DNA of 64,000 nt, from contig JANTQA010000033.1 in assembly GCA_027625915.1 (NCBI GenBank), positions 620,001-684,000 on the forward strand, given 5' to 3'. The notes beneath the pieces are model-generated. The model did no database searches. It saw nothing but the letters and a program-made list of their open reading frames with translations, and was not told where the DNA came from. Below, one piece after another: positions 35,219 through 47,954 of the stretch. Position numbers and translations under genes: made by a program. Positions within the stretch are counted from its first letter, which is position 1; each line of letters opens with the position of its first letter. This stretch comes from Anaeramoeba flamelloides. Taxonomy: Eukaryota; Metamonada; Anaeramoebidae.

Positions 35219-36633
35219 TAATTTCTCAAATTCTCAAAGGTATATCAAGTGTATTAATTTAATTTTCTACCAACTCTCACGTAATCACTCCATACCCAAT
35301 GAGTGATGATTGAAACAAAAAATATCATTGTAAAATTACGGTTCCTTTGGTTGGATAAATTTACAAATATTAAAAATATTTGAAAGGATTGTTAATACCA
35401 TACTGTAAATAATTTTTGAGGACAGACCTATACCTCATTACCAATATTTAACTCATTGTTTTTTTTTCAGACTTGGGTATTTAAACTTCTTGAATGAAAA
35501 TGCAATACATATGTGGTTCGGATTTAGCATGACTTTTAAGTTTTGATCTTGAATTAAAGTAAATGGTTAAATGATACTAAATTCTTTTTGTTTTCCAAAT
35601 AGTCATATTATAATAAATTTCCCTAGATAAAATACCTTTCTTGTAAAAATTCAAAAAATTAAAAATTAATCCCTCAAAATCTTCATAATTCATTCTTAAA
35701 ATTCATTGAAAGAAACTTGTTATAATTTTGTTTTCATCATAATTATTTATTTCTTTTATTTAAACAATATACCTATATTTTAGCAATTGTTAAATTTTCA
35801 TAATCGATTCAAGTAAAAACACGGGCCAGTTATACCATTTTAATTACCAAGTTAAAAAATGAAAAAAAAAAAAAAAAACAGCAACCAATTTTTTTGAATT
35901 GATTATTATTCGACCCATTGAATTATTAAATCGTATTTCAATATAATCAATCATAAATTTAACAGCAGATCAATTCATTCACAAAAAATTAATTTCAAAT
36001 TTTTTTTCTCAAAAAAAAAAAAAAAAATTGCTTTTTCTAATCTCACTTTTCTTTTTGGAACATAACCAAAATTAATTATTATTGAATTTTTCTCCAATTA
36101 TTTTGAAACCTGATTTGTCAATTAGAAAATAAAATCCTTAACTATAACATTGGATGGGGAGGACAAAATATTGTTACAATCATTTTTTAACAAATAAATA
36201 GTAATTTTTTTTTAATAATTTTGATAACCATTTTAGAAAAAAACTAAATGGCAAAGTAATGTTTTTTTTTAATCATTTTTGGAAATGGGAATAAAAATAT
36301 TCAAATAATTAAAATCTTACAGTTTGGGGATTCTAATTACCAAATGAAAACTAAAGATATTGTCTTGTTAAGCAAAGTTTTTGAAATGGATTTCTTTCTA
36401 ATTCCAAGTAGAGATCCAAATTCAAAATTTATTTGATTATTTTTTAGTATTGTTATGATGCCAAAGAAAATGAAGTGAAATTTTTTCGCAATTTAAAATT
36501 CAAATACTGGTTTGGTTGAATAAAAAAAAAAAACAAAAGAAAATAAATATATGAATAAAAAAATTGAATTTTAATAAATTACTAATATTGTTAAATACAA
36601 TCTAGTCTAAAATTTATTTTGTAAAAAAAAATA
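35219..36633. other. Intergenic AT-rich region
   Basis: 3' flanks of the convergent 34927 and RCL1 genes. Only A/T-rich sequence, two A runs (35865, 36010) and no supported feature. Confidence 0.55.
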
Positions 36634-37991
36634 TTAATTAAATTTTCTCGAGATGTTTTTTAACCCGACACCTTTACAAGACAATAGTACAGTTTTAGTT
36701 TTTGAGTCTGGTTGTATTTGAAATGTTACTCCAAAAAAGGTTTTTAATGCACGTAGCCAGCCGATTGTGTATTTATTTAATTTCCCTATTCTAATTTTGG
36801 AAACGTCCTCAGAGCAAATTACCATAAACAGGGCCATTATCCATTGTGAAGAAGAGTCTACAACACCCCCGATGGCAATCTCGTTTAGTACTCTTTTACA
36901 GCACTCGGAGGCAATGTCTTCGGCAATTTGGCCCTTTTCCCCAACACAGTCTACGCCATAAAAGCAATTACGTGTGGTCTTTGCGACTAGGCTGATTCCA
37001 AATCCTGGTGAGGTGTCTGATTGCTTTCCTGAGTAATGGTCTGTGTAAATGTGGATATCATTTAAAAAATTGGTCATCACAGTTCTTGTTGTTTTGACCA
37101 TACGGTTACTGATTTGTGGTGATATACGCGTGGTGAACGCAATTCCTCTCATTTTGTTGCACTTCCCTTCTTTGAGCAAAATCAAGGGATCTAATTTTTT
37201 CACAATTGGGCATGTAAAACGAATTTCTCCATTTCCTATTAATTTTTAATAGGTTCAAATGTAATTTTGAGAGATCAAAAAATTACGTATTGTTTTGAAA
37301 AAAAATAAAAATTGTTTTTTTTTTCATTTCCAGTAAGATGAGAAGAAAGTTCATGAATTTACAAGTTAAAACACAATAAAATTCAACAATCAAAAGAAAA
37401 AGAAGAAGAGAAAAGGAGAGAAGAAGAAGAGAAATAGAAAAACAAAGAAAGAAAAAGAAAAAGAAAAAGAAAAAGAAAGAAAGAAAGAAAAAGAAAGAAA
37501 TTACCAAGAGGAGAAGTACCGCGCCTGAGAATTTTTAAAGACATTGGCTTGCCAATAATATTGTCCTCTGTTTCAAAACCAAATTTCTTGAGATTATTGA
37601 TGACTACATTCTTGAAAAAATCAACAGAGATATCTGGCTTTCCGTTTGTGATCCCTTTTAGCTTGATGAAACTTTCGTTTTTTGCAAAAGGTGCAAGACA
37701 GACAATCATTTCAAGAAAATAGCCAATAGGGCGACTATTTCCGCAGTTGTGCACCAGCCTTCCACCTACAATATGGCCGGGTCGAAAGACAACATTGGTA
37801 CCCGTTTCGTCCACAGTGATTTGGGTACCATTGGTAAATTTATCTATTAACCTTAAAAAGGACGCTTCAAAATCACGTAATCCAGGTGATGTTGATTTTG
37901 ATCGAATATCAGAGATGGTAATTGGCAAACTTGTTAACAGAGACAAAACTATTCTTTGTCGAAAAAAGGAACTCCCACTAAAAAATTGCAT
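36634..37991 (-). CDS. RCL1: RCL1, RNA 3'-terminal phosphate cyclase-like protein
   Basis: Nucleolar factor of the small-subunit processome, needed for early 18S pre-rRNA cleavage with BMS1. Two exons (37505-37991 and 36634-37235) join in phase 1 to give 362 residues, close to the usual 370 or so. Exon 1 starts MQFFSGSSFFRQRIVLSLLT and contains GLRDFEASFLRLIDKFTNG, FRPGHIVGG and NSRPIGYFLE. At the junction, SPLGNGEIRFTCPIVKKLDP matches the RCL1/RtcA family. Exon 2 has RGIAFTTRISPQISNRMV, YTDHYSGKQSDTSPGFGISL and VDSSSQWIMALFMVICSEDV. As expected for RCL1, the conserved catalytic His-containing motif of true cyclases near the C-terminus is not evident. The 269-nt intron is purine-rich on the plus strand. 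Confidence 0.94.
37236..37504 (-). other. RCL1 intron with GAAA-rich repeat
   Basis: 269-nt intron, donor GTAATT, acceptor AATAG. Next to the donor it holds a low-complexity AAAGAAAGAAAAAGAAAAAG array (plus strand 37390-37500), so the transcript has a very long pyrimidine tract near its 5' splice site rather than at the 3' end. Confidence 0.7.
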
Positions 37992-39427
37992 AATTTCTGA
38001 TTAATCACACTTGAAAGGTCTTTATTAATTTTGAATAAGAAAGAAAAAATAAATTATTTTCAGATCGTTTACTATTGAAATTTTGTATATCTTTATTTCA
38101 TTTGAAAAGTGGATAAAAGAGTAATACAAAACTTGTTTTTGAAATACTCTTAAATGTTCAAGAATTGTTTTTGAAATAATTCAAGTTTGTTAAAAATCGT
38201 GATAATTAAAAGTTCTTTAAATATATTCTTCCCTATATACCACCTATTACAGTCAATCTCTTTGGGTCCCAGTGAAAAATTCCATCTTGAATTATAAACA
38301 TTGAGATCTTGTTCTCATCAACAAACAATAACTAAAAATTTGGACAAAAATATACTCTTGAGAGACTATAAAATCTTCTAACTTGTCTGTCAAATCTAAA
38401 ATAAGGAAATTTCTGAAACCCGGTAATTCCATTTTTCTGATCAATTGTAAATATTAGTAAAAAGTCAAAAATATACTCCCATTTTACAGACAAATAACCC
38501 AATTACCCAGCAACTTATAACCTTTCCAATTGGGGTATTAGTTAAATATTCTGAATCCATCATTTTTAACTCTTTGGTAAATTCAGAAATCAAAAAAATC
38601 CAAAATTTGTAAAATTAATTGAGAACATTACTCAAAATGAAAATCCACTTTTGATTTTAAATTTTGAAATAAAAAACATTTTCATACTTTTAAAATATTT
38701 GAAAGAATTTGAATTTGAGAGAGGTGTTTGATTATTGTAAATTTTCATTAAATTATGAAAACCATTTTGTCAAAAAATAAATCCTCTAAGGTTCCCAATA
38801 GAAATTTAAAATTTTGAAAAAAATTATTAAAAGAAAGATATAAAGTAAATAAAACTCTTATTTCATAAATGATGTAACAAAATAATTCTTATAAAGATGA
38901 TTCCTAATAAATTTAGAATTTATCTAAAGGGAAAATCGCAATAAATTTGATTTTCAATTTTCAGTAATGTTCTCAATTAATTTTACAAATTTTGGATTTT
39001 TTTGATTTCTGAATTTACCAAAGAGTTAAAAATGATGGATTCAGAATATTTAACTAATACCCCAATTGGAAAGGTTATAAGTTGCTGGGTAATTGGGTTA
39101 TTTGTCTGTAAAATGGGAGTATATTTTTGACTTTTTACTAATATTTACAATTGATCAGAAAAATGGAATTACCGGGTTTCAGAAATTTCCGGGTTTTAGA
39201 TTTGACAGTAATACACCCCTTAAAAGATTCAAAGTTTGGAATTATTGAAAATTTTTCACAGGTTTCTATTTACATTCAAACGAATATAATAATTGGGGTT
39301 ACAAATTAAGAAAAACTGTTCAGTTTGAACAAGTGGCCCCTTCAAATTGATTATTTAGTAAATTTACATTGAAGGTATTTTATTTTTTTATCTTTTTAAC
39401 AAATAACACATTCACAAATCTTTCAAA
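37992..39427. other. Divergent intergenic region holding a long inverted repeat
   Basis: Separates the divergently transcribed RCL1 and S29 genes. The 822-bp inverted-repeat element at 38387-39208 fills most of it. The remaining flanks are A/T-rich with no mapped promoter motif. Confidence 0.6.
38387..39208. mobile_element. Long near-perfect inverted-repeat element
   Basis: Left arm 38387-38640 and right arm 38957-39208 are inverted copies of about 250 bp that differ at only a handful of positions, mainly at the outer tip (CTAAAATAAGG against CTAAAACCCGG) and inner edge. The 316-bp spacer has no gene. Outer ends carry two CCCGG-type motifs in tandem and then a subterminal AATTGTAAATATTAGTAAAA; the inner edges carry GAGAACATTACT. 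This layout parallels the MITEs at 6187 and 30884. The arm identity implies recent insertion or ongoing correction between arms. Confidence 0.75.
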
Positions 39428-39873
39428 ATGGGAAAAACCTGGAGAAACAAATCAAAAAATTTTGGAAAAGGATCTCGAACTTGGTATATTAGTCTTTTCT
39501 TTTTTTTTTTTTTATTTGATCCTTCCATAAAATAAACAAAAACTAAACGATTTTGCCGATAAAATTTTATTTATTTTGTTCACACTTATTAGTCGTAGAT
39601 GTGGCACACACCAAGGTTTAATCAGAAAATATGGAATGATGTTATGTAGAAGATGCTTCAGAGAAAAAGCAGAAATCATTGGTTTTTATAAAGTTTGTTT
39701 TAACTTTTTTTTTATTTCACTTTTTGCTTTTTTTCAAAAAACAAAAAACAGATAACAAATAAAAAAGATAAAAATGATCTTTTTATTTTTTCTTTGTGTT
39801 TGTGAAGATCTATTTATTTTTAAACTCTCCAGTATTTGGCCAATTCGAACAGTTTGACAAAGGTTATGATTAA
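39428..39873 (+). CDS. RPS29: 40S ribosomal protein S29 (uS14)
   Basis: Zinc-binding component of the small ribosomal subunit head. Exon 1 (39428-39483) encodes [18 protein letters not shown]. Exon 2 (39593-39692) encodes [19 protein letters not shown] and [15 protein letters not shown]. The four cysteines of the CxxC-14-CxxC zinc site are present. A small third exon (39853-39873) after a CGAACAG acceptor would add FDKGYD, giving a GFYKFD end that parallels the GFIKLD end of animal S29. Total 58 residues against the usual 56. Exons 1 and 2 are certain. The third is inferred, because reading through the GTTTGT donor at 39693 gives a Phe-rich tail alien to the family. Confidence 0.9.
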
Positions 39874-42153
39874 AAAGTTTGATTTTACTGCCAACATCAG
39901 GTGAAACTAATAAAAATTTTATCTCAATGTTCAATAAGGAAGCTCGATTAATTAAACTTTAAAAGTCATATTTCAATCTCCATGAAAGAAGCTTAATTAA
40001 GTCTCTCTAAATATCATTTCTAATTGATTTTGTAAAGATCTTGGACTTTTTTTGAATAAATAATAATCAACAAAATGATTTTGAAAATTGTTCTAAAAAT
40101 TTGTATTTATTAATTGTAAAATACAGTAGTGTTGCTGTGAATGATTTTTTAATCATTTTAATTTTGAAAAAAACCTTGACACCCACAAACTTATTCCCCC
40201 ATTCTAATTAGTTTCGGTTTCATAATAGTCTTAATTAGAAAAATTTATGAATGAAAAATCAAAAAATCTGAGGAAATTTTTAAGATTTTGTTGGTTTCAA
40301 ATAGAGTCACAAAAAAATTTTCAAAAAGGATCTTTAAATCGACCAACAAACTTTGTTGTCCTATTATTTTCAATACACTTCTAAAAATTTTAAAAAAGTG
40401 TTCTAAAAAATTTTTTAAACAAACAAGTACGCTTTCCTATTTTCCAAAATTTCAATTGCAAGAACCTTCATGAAAAAAAACGGAGAGTGCCATTAGAAAT
40501 TGAAAATTTGAAACCAAAACGCCATTAATTCACTTCTCTATTTGTGAAAAGAAATACAGAGTAATTCAGAGTTGAATCTTTCATTTTTCGATTTTTTGAA
40601 CATTTTTTTTGATTTAATTTTTGAGTTTTTTTAAATTTTGTTTTGGATCTTAAAATATGTTTATGGGAATGTTTGAAATTAACCCGAAAAAAAACCTAAT
40701 AAAAATAGTCCCGAAAAGGAGTTTATATCCTAAACAAATATTTTCTTTTTTAAGAATCAAACAAGAAAGATCACCTTTCCAAAGAAACTTGTTGAAATCA
40801 AGAATAATAAAAAAAACTTAAAGTAAATATATGTTAGACTATTTGTTTCTTTTTCTTCTTAATTTGAATAAATCCAAACACTTTTTAACCTTGGATTTCT
40901 CGCCAAATTATTATTTATTATTATTTTTCAAAACATTTTTTTATAAATTTGTTTTCACAGATTCTTTTGTTCAAATATTTTTATCAAACAAAAACCAAAA
41001 TAAAAAAAACTATTTCAAAAAATAAAATAAAGAAATTGAATTCTGGGAATCAAAAAAACTGTTACAAAAGATTTAACCCAAAATAAAAGAAAAATTTAGA
41101 AATAATTTCAATCAGATTCAGAATTATTTTGAATTTCCCGATTTAAGGGAAAATAAATAATTATAAAATCAAACGAATTTGACCAATAAATCTTCATTTC
41201 TGAAGAAATATTTAAAAAATATCCTATTTTCAATAACCAAAACTAGAATTAGATGAATTAAATAGAAATAGGAAATTAAAAATCATCTTGGAAATTCTTA
41301 AGAAATAAAAAGTAATTTGTTTCTAAAAAATTTTCCAAATAAAAGTTTTTTTACCATGAAGAATTAAAAATAAAAACAAAGTAAAAAAGCAGTACTTTTA
41401 TCAAATATCACACATAACGACCAAGAAATAAAAGATTTTTTTATGTATTTTTTTTTTTGGTTAATTTTGTTAATTATTGGAGAGTCAATTTTTTTATTGG
41501 TATATGGTAAATATATTATACTATGGATATATCCCACTACCCTTTTTATTTAAAATTCTAGAGTATCTAGTTAAAAAAAATCATTGAATCATTAAATTTC
41601 TAATGAAACTGAGGCACTCAAAATTGGTAAAACATAACTACTCCCTTAAATGTATGGCTAAAACAGATGACAAACTTTTATACAACTATCTTTATAACTG
41701 ATTTTAAAAAAATTTTTCTAATACTTTTTTAAAGCAACTTTAATTAAAGAAAAGATTATTAATTTAGACTTTATTTAATATATTGCTACACATAAGTTAA
41801 TTAGATAAAAATCACATTTAATTTTACAAAAGAAATAAAAAAAGAAAAAAATTCTTAAAAAGCCATTTTAATAGAACAAATAGAAGAAATTCTGTGAATT
41901 AATTTAAAAGAAGGGTATTTAGGTTTATTATATAAAAACGCTTTGTTTATTAAATTTAGAGATTGAATCATAATTGGAATTATTTTATCTTTAGTTTTTC
42001 AATTATCAATGAATTGAACTCAAAACTTTTGATCTCGATTTTGACGGTTGGATCTTTTTGGAAATAATATTGAATTTAAACTCTTTTCTTTTTTTCAATA
42101 TTCTTGAAAAAAAAAAAAAAAACAAATTTCAAAGATAAGATTTCCACAATACA

Positions 42154-42755
42154 TAAGGTATTTCCAAAAAAGTGGGGCATTTTTTTTTTTTTTACATTTC
42201 ATAAAAAATCATAGAAATTTCTCTTTGTTAGTAGTTCTATTCGTATATTAGTCATATTAAATTAAGATAAATATTAAGATTAATTGAACCACTACTTATT
42301 GTATTTATTGCAAAATCCATTATTTAAAATATTCCCAAAAAATGAAAAAAAAAATGTAATTTTTTTAGAGAAAACAATGTACGACCAATTTCAATAAAAA
42401 ATTAGCATTATGGTAAGGATACGAACGATTTGTTTAACAATAAAATACAGCTATATTTTTTCATTTCTATTGGAAATTATGCTGAGATTAAACAAGTTAG
42501 CAAACCGTTTTTTCAATCAAAAAGAAAATAATAATCATCGACCAATTTTCACGCAAGAAAATATCATCTAAAATTGAGTTCAAAAATCTTCATATCTTTG
42601 ATTTAAGTAATTCCATACGAACAAACAAATTGGATCATTGTATAGAATCAATAAATGATTTATAATAATTTTGTATATTTAAATACTTTTATTCGTATTT
42701 GAGTCTAATAAAGATTATTTTAAAATAAATTTACCTGGGTTTTTTGGAAATAGTT
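42154..42755 (+). repeat. Dispersed repeat family R, copy 3
   Basis: Begins CATAAGGTATTTCCAAAAAA and ends GGGTTTTTTGGAAATAGTTT, an imperfect terminal inverted repeat. Same motif order as 4766-5344 and the inverse of 18446-19045. 602 bp, non-coding. Confidence 0.62.
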
Positions 42756-43537
42756 TTTATAACAAAAATGAGAAATTATTTTACATTGATATTGTAAAAT
42801 TATTAAATAAAAAAAAAAAAAAACCATTCATTAAATAAACTTAATACATTCCCTTTCCTATTATAAAAATCGAAACATTTATTTCAAACAATTAAATTCT
42901 CTCCGCTCTTTTTCCGTTTTCTTATATTATTTTCTCTTTTTTCTTTTTAATTTAAAATAGTTCCATTAAATTGCTATAAATATATGATTTCAATTCAAAC
43001 AAATTTAGATTTATGACAACAAAAAGAAAAAACAAAAAATATTATAAAAAATAAATAAAAACAATATTAAATGATTTGATTTGGTCGAAATAAATTAAAA
43101 AATTGATTATTTTTTATTTTTATACATTTTTATTTTTTATTTTAATTTACTTTTTTTTTTACAAGAATTATTTCACACTTTACTAGTGTACAAAAATTAA
43201 ACAACCCCTCTTAATTTATTAAAAAATAAAACTAAAACTTTTTGTGAAATTTTTAGATATAAAATCACAGTTTTATTAAAATACATTAAAATAATATTTA
43301 ATGAAATTTTTTCCAAAGTACTCTAGTTTTGTTGGACTTGAAAATCACCACTTTCAAAAATTTCGAAAAACGAAAAATGTAATTTACTATTTTTTTTTTA
43401 AAAAATCATAATAAATATGGAATTTAGAGAAAAAATAAAATTATTGTTTTATACTTAAATTAAAATTTATCCAATTTGAGATCATTTCTAAAATACTAAT
43501 TCCAACAAGAAAAAAAAACTCTTATTATTAACCGTTA

Positions 43538-43934
43538 GGGAAAAAAAGTTCAACATCGTTTTTAATTGGGAACCTGAAAACGTAAAACGAAAAGTAAAAT
43601 CAATTAAAAGAAGAAACAAATTAACTTCAAAGTGTAATCTATTATATTATTTTCAATCAAAACAACAAACACAATCTAAATCTATGTTCATATCGAAATT
43701 GTTAAAAGGGGTTTGGAGATCACAAAAATAGTCAATTTTTTCTAACAAATTTTTCATAATTGATCTATCAAAGAAAAACTCCAGACCAAAAGATAGTATT
43801 ACAAAAACTGTTATTTTATTGAATCCTTCATTTGGTCTTGATTTATTTATTTATTCTTTTATTAATTGATCTTACTTTTCGTTTTCAGGTTCTATTAAGG
43901 TTCCCAATTTGAAACCATGTTGAACTTTTTTTTC
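43538..43934. mobile_element. MITE with GTTCAACA ends, copy 1
   Basis: The left end GGGAAAAAAAGTTCAACATC then AATTGGGAACCT is mirrored by the right end AAGGTTCCCAATTTGAAACC then GTTGAACTTTTTTTTCC. 397 bp. The interior matches 60821-61238: AATTAAAAGAAGAAACAAAT, TATTATTTTCAATCAA, GGAGATCnCAAAAATAGTCA and GACCAAAAGATAGTATT. Non-coding. Confidence 0.7.
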
Positions 43935-45810
43935 CAAAATGTAGTATAACTTCTTTAAAAAAGTGAAAAATAATAATATTTTTCTCTTTTTAATGATTGG
44001 CTAGGTATAAAATTAATTTTTTTGAAAATAATATTTTTTTTTATGAAGCAATTAAATTAAAGTTCTAACAAAAAGAACAATTAGTTTTTTTTTAAATTTA
44101 AAAAAATACAGTAATTAAAAAATTTTATTATCAAAAAATGAAAATTTGTTTTTTTATTATTATTTCTAAAGATTTTTTTTGAAATTTTCTTAAGAGTATG
44201 TCATTCTGATGATTTTTTTTTTATTTTAATAGAAGAAAAAATTTAAAAATTTTTATGAGTAGAGAATACCAAATTAAAAACTATCCAAGATATTTAAAGT
44301 ACAATCGATCTCAAAAACACAAAAATGAAAAACCAAAGATATTTTGAGAAAAAAAGTACCAAAGAGCGACAATAAATTTCCAATTTGAATAGTTAGAATA
44401 TATAATTTTGAAAACAACTGTGCTTGTTTTAAAGTGGTCTTTCTTTGTACTTTTCAAGATCTCGAAGATTTTTTTGTTCATTTTTTTTTCTATTTCGGAA
44501 ATGTGTTATTTTTATCTCTAGAATGTTATAAAATCCTTACTCTGTAAAACACAGAGAGGGGTCCTAAAATAACCAAAAATTAGTATGAATCAAATCAAAT
44601 TGATTATGAGCTGAAAACCAACAATTTCTATAAAATTGAAGAAATTTAGCCCTTCTGGAAATTCAGAAAAAAGGAATAATTAATTTTTTTGTTTAATATT
44701 GGATTTTTTGGGATTGTGAATACTTTAAGACTTTTTTCTGTTATTTGAATTTTTTGTTAATGAGATCCTGAGGGCTTTTTTTTTTTGTTTGAATTTTATT
44801 AACCAAAAGAACGGCAAAATTTCACAATACTATTTTAAGTGTCAGGTTACCCCTTGTATGGGTCAAATTCATAGGAAGTGACAAGACCCCGAAGACAAAC
44901 ATAGTACAATCAATATAAAAACTTTCAAGACTTTTTGGATTTTTCAGATCAACAGTCTGCAAGTTTTCATTTTCTGGTATTCTTTCATATTTTTTCAAAT
45001 TTCAAATACTCCATAAAATCGTTTTAAAGTCAATAAAGGCAGTAAAAAAATAATAATTAACAAAAGATAACAATTTTTAATTTACTTGAAATTTTTGAAA
45101 AGTTATAAAAAAGAAAAATATTTGTCAGACTTTCAAAATCCGAATATCTTTTTATGAAAATCGAAAAGTAGAAAGTTGTACAAATTGAAAATTTTTAAAA
45201 GTTTCAATTTTAAAAAATTTTACAATGTTTTTTCCTATTAATAAATGAAAATTTTTATTTCAATTTCCAAAATAATAATTAATTATTACTGTTATAATCA
45301 AATTAACATAATAAAAAGTTCGTTTTAGAGTTTACTAAGAGAGTTTAATTCTCTGTCTAAAAGTATCATTTCAGAACAATTAGTTAAATATTTTAGGGGT
45401 TTTCAACTTATTATTCATATAAAAATATTTTCGATTGCACATAAAATTTTCATTTTTTAATTGGTAAAATATAGTAAATTCAAAAGTTATTGGATTTTGA
45501 TCTGTTACACTATCCCATAATTGGAATAATTTCAAAAAAAACAAAAATTATATCAGGTAAAAAAAGTGACCACAATTTTTGTACTATTTTTGTCCAGCTT
45601 TAATCGAAATATATTCATTTTTTGCCTCTTTATTATTTATCATTTTTTTTTGTTTTTTCAACAAAAAACAAAACACTTTACTCATGGTTTGGATTAAATT
45701 TGTTTTTATTTAAAATTGGTTAAGTGTGTTTTGTATTTCTCAACAATCAAAATTTCTCTTCTTATTAAACAAAAAACAAAAAAAAACCCTACAACCCACA
45801 ATACATTCAG

Positions 45811-47919
45811 AGTACAAGTAATGAAGAGAGTAATAGTAGTTTTCTCACTGAAGGAAGTGTAAGTAGTATAAGTAGTTCCACAACAAGTGAAACTAGCAAC
45901 AATCCTAAAAAAACAAAACCAATTCAAAAAACAAACAACTTAAAATCCTTAGAGTCAAAACCTGAAAAGAAACCTGAAAAGAAAGCAAAGATAGGATCTC
46001 GAAGGCACAAAAGAACCCTATCATCCCCTATCAAACACAATTTAATTAAAAATCTCCAAGAAGAGAATTCCCAAAACAAGACCAATCAAAATTCAAACAA
46101 AAATAAACAAAACAACAAAACAAGAAAAAAAACAAACCAAGGAAATAAAAAAAAAAAGAGGCACCGAAGAACTTTTTCGTCTTCAGGCTTAAACCAAATT
46201 GAAAATAAACCCAAATATCATTTTTCACTTTCAAAAAAAGCAACTAGCGGAAAATCTGAACGAGAAATGGCATTTGCTCATTTGATCCGAGAAATTAATT
46301 TCTTAAAAGAACAAAAAGAAAACCTTCCCAAGATCCACGAAGAAAAGGCCACACGCCACCACTCGAGGCTGGAAGACTCAAAAGAGAAATTTAAAGAAGT
46401 CCAACTCAAAATTAAAAACGAGCAGGATCGTGAAACCTATTTAAGGAAGGAAGTGCTAAAGCTCGAACAAAAATATAAAGAGAATGAAAAGACAATTAAT
46501 GAAAAACAAAAGCAAGTGGAAAACGATCAAAGCGAATACTTGGGCTTTCTGAATAAAAAAGAGAAACTTTTGAATTTATTAAGTGGGGTCAAAGAAAGAA
46601 ACAACGGAGTGATTCAAAAGGCAGAAGAACACATTACAGAAACTATCGAAGATTCCAATTGGGTATTGGAATATGCAGAAAAATTAAAAAAATCAAAGAC
46701 AGAATTATTGAAAAAATGTAAATTGTCAATGAAAAAAGAACGTGAAACAACACTCCAAAAAGTGAGGTACGAAATCAAATTCCTTTTTTTTTTTTTTTAT
46801 TTTTTTTTTTATTTATTGTTAATCTGGATTTAATTCTTTTTCCGATGTCATTTGTTATTTTTTTTTAAAGTTGTTCTATGATTGAAAACTTTTTTTCTTT
46901 TTTTTTTTTTTTTATATTTTTTAATGCCAATTAATTGCAAAGAAGAGTTAAGTTTCATTATTTGGACTCCAAAAGTTTAATATTGTTAATGCTTTGTAAG
47001 AAAAATTGTGATTTTTTGACATTAGTAGCAAACTTTACTCAAAGAAAATTTTTTACAATGACAAAGAGATTTATACCAAAACTATTTCCAAAAAGGTGTT
47101 CCTTTCAATTTAAATTCCATAAAATAGTCTCTTTTTACTGTTAATTCCAAAATAAAAAGATCAATATTTGCTTTCATCTATTCAAAAAAAATTACATCCC
47201 AAGAATTAAAATCAACTAATTCTAAAAAGGGAAATTAATAATTTAAGCTGATTTATAGAATTAAAAATTTTACATGATTTTATCATTGTTAAAATCTTTT
47301 TTTACGAAGATGAATCAAAATTTTGTTCCATTTATTTTTCAATAAATAATATGTAGTCTTATTTGTAAATTGGTAATACAAAATCAAGTGCAAGACTAAT
47401 ACTGATCAAGCCAGTACCTTTTGGGTATTTTTCAAAATACTGTTGTTTTCCAATTAGTAATAGAAAAATATTTAGTTCAATTTCCCAAATATTTAATTAA
47501 TAATTTTTAAATCTATGATTTTACGCTGAAATTTCTGAAAGGTAATGTAAGCAAAAGGGCAACTTAGAGTGTAATTTACACTTCTTCAATTATTAAAAGA
47601 AAAAAAAAAATATTTCCCAAATGTTTTTTTCTCCTAATTAAATACCAAAAAGTAAAAAAACCTAGAACACTTCACAAATAAAATAGAAAAGCTCAAAAAA
47701 ACCTAGAACACTTAACAGATAAAACAGAAAACCTCAAGAAAACACAGGCACTATACGGCACTTTCTGAAACTCCAAATTTTGAAAAAAGAATTATATTGC
47801 TCTTTTTGCTCTATCTTGTGAATAAGATCTGATTGTTAGGTGGAAAGGTAATGAAAGCTACTTTTTTTTTCTTAATGGGAATTAGTCGCAAGAAAATTTA
47901 GTTTAATATCAATTTATTA

Positions 47920-47954
<35 letters not shown>

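Larger units (their letters stand above)
39874..45810. other. 5.9-kb intergenic AT-rich region
   Basis: No supported gene. Contains family R copy 3 (42154) and the GTTCAAC-ended element (43538). A first exon of the downstream coiled-coil gene may lie near 45683 (ATG followed directly by a GTTTGG donor). The rest shows nothing recognisable. Confidence 0.5.

Noticed and set aside
44255-44347. 30-codon frame MSREYQIKNYPRYLKYNRSQ...
   Set aside because: Basic composition recalls small ribosomal proteins, but it matches none I know, is very short and has no supported splice partner.
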